Assembly: GCA_002506745.1 (NCBI GenBank)
Contig: DAYE01000050.1
Location: forward strand, 1-5,134
Origin: Euryarchaeota archaeon UBA33
Lineage (GTDB): Archaea; Thermoplasmatota; E2; DHVEG-1
DNA: 5,134 bases
Reading direction: 5' to 3'
Numbering within the stretch: position 1 is the first letter of the stretch; every line of letters begins with the position of its first letter. The position numbers and the translations under genes were made by a program. Positions 1 through 5,134 of the stretch are shown piece by piece. Under the pieces are notes generated by a model. That model made no database searches and was not told the DNA's origin. It saw only the letters and a list, made by a program, of their open reading frames with translations.

Positions 1-3000
1 AAATCATAACTATTTATCGTTGGTGCGACTGGTATCACATAGTGACATCTGGCATCGTACACACTGGGCGTATCCTCCTTATTTCCGTTCAGATCGACAG
101 CAATGGAATAAAACCAATAGTACCCGTAGGTACTCGGAAAATTGAAGTTCCAACCCCAGGGAGACGCAGTGTCCGGATTACTTGCGTTACTCCACTTCGT
201 GTATCCCAGTTGTTCTGAACTAAAACTGCTCCAAGTCGGGGGTGTTGCTCGATATTTTCTTACGAAAATATTATCCACGAGGGCATAGTTCGATGAATCC
301 ATACTCTCCCCATGCACATGGGAGACCAAATAATCAGCGGTTAATTTCGTTGAGTCGCTCGCCGATCGAGTTGTCGTACCACCACCTGCAGGATTGACTC
401 GGGCGGCGTAATTGGCCCCGGATATATTGACTTGTACATGATACCAGGTATTTACTGCTGCATTTGGAAATGAAGATCCGAACTGCGTCCAACCTGTTGG
501 GCCAGTAAATCGATAAAATCCCCCATCACCATTCGCCGTTTGCAAACGCCAACTATATCCATTCGTCCAAGCTAAGGAATTGACTCTCCAACCAAATTGA
601 TGAATGATTCTTGGCGTTCCCGCTAGATACACATCGTATTCTATCGTCCCGTTTCGCATCTTGTATGTTGCTGTGCGAATCCTGGTGTCCTGATAGGTTC
701 TATTTCCAGGTATTGAATTGTCAGGAAGGTGTTTGAGCGATGGACTCGGATCACCCTGACTTTGATTCACTAGGATAGCATCGGTGTTCCATGAATCCAT
801 GACCCACTTGCTTAATCCATTTGAGAAATCATCGAAGAAATAAAATGTACTATCCCCGCTGCTCGTCGTGGACGCATTTCTGTTCCCATAGTACAACCAG
901 ATGGAGGAATCGTTGCGTGAATTGTTCACCCAAAATGTCGCTTGAATCCCAGTCGTATAATTTTTATGCCAATACGACAGTTGCGTCGTATTATCTGAAA
1001 AGCTAATGAAGCGAATATCACCGAAATCACTTCGCGCATGACCGTTGCAATTCACGTTTCCCCCAAATGAATTTCCTATGATAATCTTCATCTGATACCC
1101 CCCATTTCTCCCAGAGATATTCAACTGTTTCCTATAACCCCAGCAGGGATTCCACCAGGTCGAATTTCGAGATGAATAATAAGACCAGAGGGTCACATTT
1201 TTCGCGTCATCGCTTGCCGTTGCGCTGATTGGGAAGGGTAACAGCGTTACGTTATACGGTGATATGAAATCGACCTGAGAGGAAGGTTTTGATGAATCAA
1301 AGCCACATTGCGTATCGTAATCCGGTGACGAGGGTGGATCTTCTCTATTCCCTGCTAGATCATCTGCTATACTATAGAACCGATAATGACCATTTCCATT
1401 GGGAAAAGTAAAATTCCAGCTCCAAGGTGCATTTTCATCTAGACCAAAAGAAACCGCTGTATTCCAACTTGATATGTTATTTGTTCGATATCGATAATAC
1501 AGCGTGACATTTTTCACTCCGGAAAAGGCATCATAGGCATTGGTGACGGCAATTGTTAGCGGATTAGTTGTTGTATTATGCCAATACGTGGTGATCGGAT
1601 CAACCTGCGAAGAGGGTTTGCCGACATCATAGCCACAGAGTGTGTCATTACCTGTGAAATATTCTTGATTGCTATCATTATCAATTGCATGACTATAGAA
1701 TCGATAGTAACCGCTCCCATTGGGAAACGTAAAAATCCAAGAAATCGTTTTCCAAGGGTCAGAATCCACACCAAACATATGAGAAGTAGACCAGGTGTTG
1801 TTATTCGAACTATAGTAATAGTAAAGCGTCACATTATGCAAACCACTTCCATTATTATCTGTCGCTTGACCAGTGATTGTTAGAGATGTGATATGCCAGT
1901 ATGGGCTGATTGTATTGACTGCTGAATAGGGCCGAGAGGAATTATAAGCGCATTGGGTATCAAATGTAGGAGAAGAAGGGGGATCCTCAGCGTTGCCGGC
2001 TTGATCAACAGCAATGCTATAGACTTGATAGTGACCTTTAGCATGGGGGAAGTTAAATGTCCAGGACCAGGGAGCTGCTGTATCTGAACCGAAGTACTGC
2101 CAAGATCCCCAAGTCGATGCATTATCTAGTCTATAACGATAGTATAGTAAAATATTTTGTAAACCGCTCGTGGCATCACTTGCGGTGGAACAATTGATGG
2201 TCACCTGTCTATGAGGTTCAACATACCAATACGGGGTTATATTGTCCAAGCGTGAAGAAGGCTTGAGCGTGTCGACACCGCACAAGGCATCAAACCCGGG
2301 GGAGCTTTGAGGAGATTCGATATTAAGCTCCCTATCGACTGCCCTACTGTAGAATCGATAAAATCCATCACCTCGTGGAGGGGTGAACGACCAGGTATAT
2401 GGACTTGACGTCACATTTGTTCCATACTTATACCATCCGGACCATCCTGATACGTTATTTGCACTGTAGTTGTAATACAACGCGACTTCCTGAATGCCGG
2501 TGCCGTTGTCTGATGCGGTGGCTGAAATCTGAAACGGCGTTGTTGTTTTCCAATATGGTAACAAAGCCGTGACAGAGGAGAAGGGATACTCATTATCGTA
2601 CGTCCAAGTAAGATTCACCTCGTTAATAATGGGAGTAAGAATCGTATTACCGGTGAGATTGATTCTCCATTGCACCCAACGCTTATCAGGAACCTGACTG
2701 ATAGTCGTGTACCAGGTGGCTGTAGAGAGATTGGCCTGCGTGTCAGCAGCCCTAACCCAGGTTGTGACTGTGGTTCCAGATGGTGTCGTTTTATCAACAA
2801 GAATATTGTTGTAATCAGGAATTGTTCTCGTTGTATCATGGGCTTTTGATAACAGATTTCCAGTAGCGTAATAATCACTTTCATTTCTTTGTACCGTAAC
2901 ATTGACTACATCGACATAGACATGTTGGTTACTATTAAGCCCGATGGCTCTCCATCGTATTTGAAAACTTGATTTAAAGTACTGTGAATCCACGATTTTC

Positions 3001-4727
3001 TGCGAATATTGAGCCCAAGAACCGGATCCAAAATTATCCAATCTTGTAATTTGATTCCAGTTACTCCCGTTGTAGTAATCGAGATAGTATTCTCCATTTA
3101 CCGTGTTGTCTGAAGTCCCCCAAAATTTTACATAGATTGCAGTGACGTTCGATCCCGCACAATTCATGGAGAGGGAGAGTAAATTGCCTGAGGCACCGCC
3201 AGTGGCCCCATTAAAGGTTGCGGAGTAGGAGCCTTGATATACGGTATTACTTCCCCTGTTCCAATTACTCGCTGATGGATCCTCAGACCACCCTGCCGGT
3301 GGCCAGCTTCCCTCGAATCCCTCATTGTTAATGCGGGTAAAATTACGAAGATAGTATCGCTCCTTTAAATGAAAAGAACCGTTGCTGACGTTAATGTTGG
3401 TTTTCGTTCCATTATTAAAATCGCTTGTACTGGTCTGCAGCCAGTTCTCAGAGGCAAGATTGTGAGCAAAGCCGATAGAAGTCCCAAACTGAAACATGAG
3501 GGTATGAAATCCCGGTTGGAGAACCTTGGAAATTTCAGAGCATGTTTCATTGGAAGAAAAATCAGGGATGAACGCCGAATTGTTCACCCAGGCGTACTCA
3601 AGGGTTTCATTTCCTCTGAGACAGTGTAAAAATTTCAAATCATGGTCCTGATCACGATCACTCCAGGTAGTCCCATTAATCGCAGAAATTGTTAAATTCG
3701 CGCACCCGACGGTTGTGAACTCCACCGTCCACTCTTCACCAACGAGTGGAAAACTTTGCGGATTGAGAATCGTGATTTCTCCGAACCCTTCGTTTTTTCC
3801 TACCATGACAATCATCGGTAAAAACGTTGTCGATAGCATCATGCAAAGAACTATCATCGTCACAAGTCTTTTTCTTAAATCATTGTTCTTTGCAGAAAAA
3901 CTGTTATCTCCGCCCCCTAGTCCACCAATAAACAAGGATTTTCTGATGTTCATTCCATAGTCCTTCAATTTACTGCGTGGATACAAAGAAATCGTCGGAC
4001 GAAGTGAATCTTGTTGACTCGTCAGATTAATAATTCCACTAAAAATATCCTTATGTTTATAAAATGGTTCATCCTCCCTTGACACGGTACCTTTTTCTTT
4101 CAGCGCAGCATCAACGATTCTTTCGATGCTTTCTTTGGCCACCGCGAGTTTTTTTTCCTTCTCGAACGGTTTCACTTCGTTTTCTTGAAAAAAATTCTTT
4201 TGTCGCATTGGAGATTCAAAAACCCCAATGATTGTCGAAATGAAAAGACAGAAATCACCAACAATGAGCTTGAAAGAAGTTGAGGAGATCTCCTTGTTAC
4301 CAACAAGGATAACGATTGTCCAGCTGCCTGGTTTTGCAGACTGAGAGATTCTAATACAGAAAGAAACAGTCTCATTCTCTCGATGACAACGAGCAAGATC
4401 GATATATGACAAGGTATATCCACTTGCATCGTTCCAGACACCATCTTCGTATTCCCATTGGTAAAAATTTTGTATGGAACGATTTTGCGGTGTAGGCTGG
4501 GTTGCCCCATTGTATGCAATGATAGTGATTTTTTCGGTCTCATTCAGTATCGTGATATTAAGATAACGAAAGTCACCAGCGACAAGAACCGAGTCATTTA
4601 ACGAAACATGAGCAGGCAATCCATCTCCTTGAGCTACGGCCACTCCGTTATAATTACAAATGACAAGGAGAAACGGGGTCAAAATGATGAGGATGACTAT
4701 TTTTCTGTATATGCCATCCGCTCCCAT
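1..4727 (-). CDS. Giant multidomain archaeal surface protein (partial, C-terminus beyond window)
   Basis: Hand translation of the minus strand gives 1575 codons without a stop from ATG 4727 to the window edge, so the 3' end is missing. Order of parts: signal peptide (1-32); Ig-like domain (37-157); charged helical region (174-258); second hydrophobic segment (288-309); beta domain (317-468); choice-of-anchor J-like domain (469-615); linker beta domain with the segment RWVQWRINLTG (640-708); repeats 1-4 from P724; repeat 5 split by a DUF2341/ConA-like module (1191-1506). It is rich in Asn, Ser, Thr, Tyr and Trp and has many N-X-S/T sequons, as expected of a glycosylated exoprotein. The likely role is adhesion or cell-surface structure; no catalytic signature is visible. 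In-frame ATGs also lie at 4763 and 4745. I prefer 4727, where GGAG lies 3 bases upstream and the hydrophobic core follows the YRK charge; an in-frame TAA just upstream of 4763 limits the options. The gene appears monocistronic, with its own TATA box. The C-terminal anchor is not seen. Confidence 0.93.
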   Translation of the reverse strand, partial: MGADGIYRKIVILIILTPFLLVICNYNGVAVAQGDGLPAHVSLNDSVLVAGDFRYLNITILNETEKITIIAYNGATQPTPQNRSIQNFYQWEYEDGVWNDASGYTLSYIDLARCHRENETVSFCIRISQSAKPGSWTIVILVGNKEISSTSFKLIVGDFCLFISTIIGVFESPMRQKNFFQENEVKPFEKEKKLAVAKESIERIVDAALKEKGTVSREDEPFYKHKDIFSGIINLTSQQDSLRPTISLYPRSKLKDYGMNIRKSLFIGGLGGGDNSFSAKNNDLRKRLVTMIVLCMMLSTTFLPMIVMVGKNEGFGEITILNPQSFPLVGEEWTVEFTTVGCANLTISAINGTTWSDRDQDHDLKFLHCLRGNETLEYAWVNNSAFIPDFSSNETCSEISKVLQPGFHTLMFQFGTSIGFAHNLASENWLQTSTSDFNNGTKTNINVSNGSFHLKERYYLRNFTRINNEGFEGSWPPAGWSEDPSASNWNRGSNTVYQGSYSATFNGATGGASGNLLSLSMNCAGSNVTAIYVKFWGTSDNTVNGEYYLDYYNGSNWNQITRLDNFGSGSWAQYSQKIVDSQYFKSSFQIRWRAIGLNSNQHVYVDVVNVTVQRNESDYYATGNLLSKAHDTTRTIPDYNNILVDKTTPSGTTVTTWVRAADTQANLSTATWYTTISQVPDKRWVQWRINLTGNTILTPIINEVNLTWTYDNEYPFSSVTALLPYWKTTTPFQISATASDNGTGIQEVALYYNYSANNVSGWSGWYKYGTNVTSSPYTWSFTPPRGDGFYRFYSRAVDRELNIESPQSSPGFDALCGVDTLKPSSRLDNITPYWYVEPHRQVTINCSTASDATSGLQNILLYYRYRLDNASTWGSWQYFGSDTAAPWSWTFNFPHAKGHYQVYSIAVDQAGNAEDPPSSPTFDTQCAYNSSRPYSAVNTISPYWHITSLTITGQATDNNGSGLHNVTLYYYYSSNNNTWSTSHMFGVDSDPWKTISWIFTFPNGSGYYRFYSHAIDNDSNQEYFTGNDTLCGYDVGKPSSQVDPITTYWHNTTTNPLTIAVTNAYDAFSGVKNVTLYYRYRTNNISSWNTAVSFGLDENAPWSWNFTFPNGNGHYRFYSIADDLAGNREDPPSSPDYDTQCGFDSSKPSSQVDFISPYNVTLLPFPISATASDDAKNVTLWSYYSSRNSTWWNPCWGYRKQLNISGRNGGYQMKIIIGNSFGGNVNCNGHARSDFGDIRFISFSDNTTQLSYWHKNYTTGIQATFWVNNSRNDSSIWLYYGNRNASTTSSGDSTFYFFDDFSNGLSKWVMDSWNTDAILVNQSQGDPSPSLKHLPDNSIPGNRTYQDTRIRTATYKMRNGTIEYDVYLAGTPRIIHQFGWRVNSLAWTNGYSWRLQTANGDGGFYRFTGPTGWTQFGSSFPNAAVNTWYHVQVNISGANYAARVNPAGGGTTTRSASDSTKLTADYLVSHVHGESMDSSNYALVDNIFVRKYRATPPTWSSFSSEQLGYTKWSNASNPDTASPWGWNFNFPSTYGYYWFYSIAVDLNGNKEDTPSVYDARCHYVIPVAPTINSYD
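210..839 (-). other. Concanavalin A/LamG-like domain (residues about 1297-1506), nested in repeat 5
   Basis: It starts FFDDFSNGLSKW (1297-1308), the usual opening of the jelly roll that follows DUF2341. Then come YKMRNGTIEYDVYLAGTPR (1355-1373), a FYRFTG strand, NTWYHVQVNISG (1426-1437) and the closing strand ALVDNIFVRKYR (1482-1493). The link TPPTWSSFSSEQ leads back into the host repeat. LamG/ConA-like folds bind glycans or proteins; no binding residues can be assigned from this alone. Confidence 0.75.
840..1157 (-). other. DUF2341 domain (residues about 1191-1296), nested in repeat 5
   Basis: It begins WWNPCWGYRKQLNISG (1191-1206), matching the usual W-W-x-x-x-W-x-Y-R-K start of DUF2341. 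Next come the middle GDIRFISFSDNTTQLSYW (1236-1253), then TGIQATFWVN (1259-1268) and the end SSIWLYYGN (1274-1282). These are the standard landmarks of this family, found in archaeal and bacterial secreted proteins, and it is commonly followed by a LamG-like domain, as here. Its biochemical role is not established; a ligand- or polysaccharide-contacting surface module is a reasonable guess. Confidence 0.85.
1260..2558 (-). repeat. Four tandem ~105-110-residue PYW/PWSW beta-sandwich repeats (residues 724-1156)
   Basis: Copies begin at LPYW (W726), TPYW (W834), SPYW (W944) and TTYW (W1049), at spacings of 108, 110 and 105 residues. Each copy holds in order: a strand such as ISATASD; a G-(I/L/V)-x-(E/N)-(V/I)-x-L-Y-Y-x-Y core; N-x-S/T and a Trp; a P-x-x-W-x-F or PWSWxFxFP motif; a (F/Y)Y(R/Q)(F/V)YS strand; and an acidic tail ending in one Cys (816, 926, 1031, 1141). 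DNA of approximately 2235-2558, 1905-2234, 1590-1904 and 1260-1589 encodes them. The copies are clearly related in protein but divergent, so the duplications are not recent. Such Ig/FnIII-like repeats usually form stalks in surface proteins. Confidence 0.88.
2883..3323 (-). other. Choice-of-anchor J / cleaved-adhesin-like domain (residues about 469-615)
   Basis: It starts with the signature EGFEGSWPPAGW (469-480). Then come NWNRGSNTVYQGSYSATFNG, a typical glycine/serine sheet (GNLLSLSMNC) and YLDYYNGSNWNQI, and it closes with VYVDVVNVTVQ (604-613). This layout (E-G-F-E-G, P-P-G-W, W-x-R/T, G-x-Y-S-A) is that of the MAM-like jelly-roll domains known as choice-of-anchor J or cleaved adhesin. 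They occur in secreted proteins and are thought to bind ligands or serve as spacers. The assignment rests on motif recognition and not on a profile search. Confidence 0.7.
3324..3779 (-). other. Beta-rich extracellular domain of unknown role (residues about 317-468)
   Basis: The domain opens with ITILNPQSFPLVGEEWTVEF (318-337) and runs through TVGCANLTISAINGTTW (339-355), GNETLEYAWVNNS (372-384) and the closing LQPGFHTLMFQFG (403-415). It ends in a conserved-looking stretch, DFNNGTKTNINV (436-447) and RYYLRNFTRINN (457-468). Cysteines at 342, 369 and 396 are evenly spaced. From memory this block often precedes the EGFEGSWPP domain in archaeal surface proteins, but I know no functional assignment. 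Confidence 0.55.
3801..3866 (-). other. Second membrane or signal-anchor segment (residues 288-309)
   Basis: NNDLRKR (281-287) gives a strong positive cluster directly before a 22-residue hydrophobic run with the core TMIVLCMMLSTTFLPMIVMV. The positive-inside rule predicts an N-in, C-out orientation, exporting everything after it. It is stronger than the weak stretch at 159-170 and looks like a signal peptide or signal anchor in its own right. The ITILNPQSFP strand begins 8 residues later, where the mature extracellular part would start. Confidence 0.8.
3954..4208 (-). other. Charged, helical, cytoplasm-like region (residues 174-258)
   Basis: From Met174 the protein changes character. Lys/Glu-rich helix-forming sequence (KPFEKEKKLAVAKESIER at 186-203, then IVDAALKEKG) replaces the beta-rich, Asn/Thr-rich sequence on both sides. 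It reads like the soluble N-terminus of a separate type II membrane protein, ahead of the hydrophobic segment at 288-309. Either it is a cytoplasmic loop between two membrane passes or it marks the join of two formerly separate proteins. Methionines that could restart translation are Met174 and Met259. Confidence 0.6.
4257..4619 (-). other. N-terminal extracellular Ig-like beta domain (residues about 37-157)
   Basis: Residues 37-157 alternate polar and hydrophobic positions in short strands (FRYLNITIL at 53-61, EKITIIAY at 65-72) and hold a Trp/Tyr-rich centre (FYQWEYEDG at 88-96). The end has the Ig-like closing pattern AKPGSWTIVILVGNKE (131-146) followed by a last strand FKLIVGD. Cys114 and Cys124 are close enough to pair. 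From memory, other archaeal surface proteins begin with a comparable domain; no named family is claimed and the function is unknown. A weakly hydrophobic stretch (159-170) follows; it may be another beta strand rather than a membrane helix. Confidence 0.55.
4632..4727 (-). other. N-terminal Sec signal peptide (residues 1-32)
   Basis: Residues 7-9 (YRK) give a positive start. They are followed by the hydrophobic core IVILIILTPFLLVIC (10-24) and a small-residue end, GVAVA, with probable cleavage after Ala32 before QGDG. This is a typical Sec signal and places the following domain outside the cell. There is a Cys at 24, but it sits inside the core and is not followed by a typical lipobox layout, so a lipoprotein is less likely. 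Confidence 0.85.
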
Positions 4728-4769
4728 TCTCTCCGTACGATGCATCCATAGGAACGAATCCATATGAAA

Positions 4770-4778
4770 TATTTATAT
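4770..4778 (-). promoter_or_regulatory. Archaeal TATA box (ATATAAATA) for the large surface-protein gene
   Basis: Minus-strand ATATAAATA, preceded by purine-rich GGGTAAG that could act as a BRE. Its centre (about 4774) predicts transcription starting about 25 bases downstream, near 4748. That places a start at the in-frame ATG 4763 outside the transcript. It leaves ATG 4745 (nearly leaderless) or ATG 4727 (about 20-base leader with GGAG). Confidence 0.65.
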
Positions 4779-4790
4779 CTTACCCACTGG

Positions 4791-4796
4791 AAAAAA
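4791..4796 (-). terminator. T6 run, probable terminator of the upstream gene
   Basis: The minus strand reads GTTGTTTTTTCC about 18 bases after the TAG stop of the upstream gene and before the TATA box of the next one. Short T-runs terminate archaeal transcripts without a hairpin. Its position between the stop and the new promoter fits separate transcription of the two genes. Confidence 0.5.
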
Positions 4797-4813
4797 CAAC
4801 CTCGTCTGTATTC

Positions 4814-5134
4814 CTAACGGCGTCGAGGTTCCTTCAACTTCGAAGCGAGTTCTCTTGCATCGTCTTGTACCCGCTTGATTTCACCTTCGATAAGCGGTCC
4901 CTTCATATCATACATCGCAGTTTTGAGCACTGACAACAGCTGGTTCATCTTTCGTTCTTTCAAGCGTTCTGCTATCTTCTCGGCTGCGCACCATTCTCTC
5001 GTCTCCATGTTCTCAGGATTTTCAGTATCGGACGCTGCGAACGGTTCGTCCGTCCATTCCTCGCCGTTCACCTTGCCAAAAATGAATTTGATTGCACAGC
5101 TCATGGTGCCAAATTTGGTTGGAGAACCGAGAAC
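4814..5134 (-). CDS. Unrecognised charged helical protein, probably the C-terminal part of a gene entering from the right edge
   Basis: A 96-residue frame from ATG 5104 ends in TAG at 4816-4814. Content looks genuinely coding: a short beta start (SCAIKFIFGKVNGEEW), then charged helices (AAEKIAERLKERKMNQLL, EIKRVQDDARELASKLKE) and a basic end, PRRR. No signal peptide or membrane segment is seen, so it is presumably cytoplasmic. The reading frame stays open through the last 10 codons of the window (ending KFGT before Met), there is no alternative in-frame start there, and no Shine-Dalgarno sequence or TATA box precedes ATG 5104. I therefore think the gene starts outside the window, with ATG 5104 as the fallback start. 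I do not recognise the family. It lies 86 bases upstream of the surface-protein gene on the same strand, but the T-run and TATA box between them argue against an operon. Confidence 0.65.
   Translation of the reverse strand, partial: VLGSPTKFGTMSCAIKFIFGKVNGEEWTDEPFAASDTENPENMETREWCAAEKIAERLKERKMNQLLSVLKTAMYDMKGPLIEGEIKRVQDDARELASKLKEPRRR

Larger units (their letters stand above)
45..1259 (-). repeat. Fifth PYW repeat, split by a ~316-residue insert (residues 1157-1561)
   Basis: The first third is present as SPYN (P1157), PFPISATASDDAKNVTL and YYSSRNST, up to Trp1191. The rest resumes after the insert as KWSNASNPDTASPWGWNF (W1524, W1526), YYWFYSIAVDLNGNKED and Cys1561. Length is 405 residues against 105-110 in the other copies. 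The conserved Trp of the PYW motif is Asn1159 here. The halves match the corresponding parts of copies 1-4, with the break at the S-T-W loop between the central strands. Confidence 0.82.

Noticed and set aside
45..2558. Regular ~315-330-base periodicity, considered as a DNA repeat or CRISPR-like array
   Set aside because: The periodicity is visible in the protein but the DNA copies are divergent and have no identical short repeats or spacers; it is a protein domain array.
1556..3550. Several 60-95 residue minus-strand frames inside the repeat region (for example 2615-2902, 1880-2122)
   Set aside because: All are out of frame with the recognised domains and have no ribosome binding site or family features.
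3369..3960. Open frames on the plus strand (3369-3629 and 3715-3960), and similar ones at 821-1006 and 1578-1883
   Set aside because: They lie antisense to the continuous 1575-codon frame, have no sensible domain content or start signals, and are explained by that gene's composition.
4022..4078. Strong Shine-Dalgarno-like GGGAGG directly before ATG 4072, with a 16-residue frame ending in TGA
   Set aside because: The GGGAGG abuts the ATG with no spacing, the peptide is tiny, and the DNA is explained by the large frame.
4172..4543. A 123-residue minus-strand frame
   Set aside because: It is the same DNA as the signal/Ig-like part of the large gene in another frame. The large frame shows domain motifs and a signal peptide, and this one does not.

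Overview
The window carries two genes, both on the minus strand, and one of them fills more than 90% of it. Reading the minus strand from position 4727 to the left edge gives 1575 codons with no stop. This is the 5' (N-terminal) part of a giant secreted or membrane-anchored surface protein whose C-terminus lies beyond position 1. Upstream (4814-5134) is the 3' end of a small or truncated gene for a charged, helical, soluble protein that I do not recognise.

The organism is most likely an archaeon. There is a good TATA box (ATATAAATA, 4778 to 4770) at the expected distance before the large gene, and a short T-run, the usual archaeal terminator, after the upstream gene. The large protein is a string of modules typical, from memory, of surface proteins from uncultured Thermoplasmata-like Euryarchaeota. 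That narrower placement is an inference from protein style. Base composition is moderate, somewhat AT-rich.

Layout, in the direction of transcription (right to left): end of the unknown gene (5134-4814); an 86-base gap with T6 terminator and TATA promoter; Sec signal peptide (residues 1-32); an Ig-like beta domain (about 37-157); a charged helical stretch (about 174-258); a second strong hydrophobic segment (288-309); a beta-rich domain (about 317-468); a choice-of-anchor J / cleaved-adhesin-like domain starting at the EGFEGSWPPAGW motif (469-615); a linker beta domain (about 640-708); then five copies of a roughly 105-110-residue PYW/PWSW repeat. The fifth copy is split by an inserted DUF2341 plus concanavalin A/LamG-like module (about 1191-1506). 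The reading then continues off the window.

The predicted role is structural or adhesive: a long, probably N-glycosylated stalk displaying carbohydrate- or ligand-binding modules outside the cell. No catalytic motif, RNA gene, mobile element, CRISPR array or defence system is visible. The most interesting points are the two targeting segments in one reading frame, the nested domain insertion, and a lone cysteine at the same place in every repeat.
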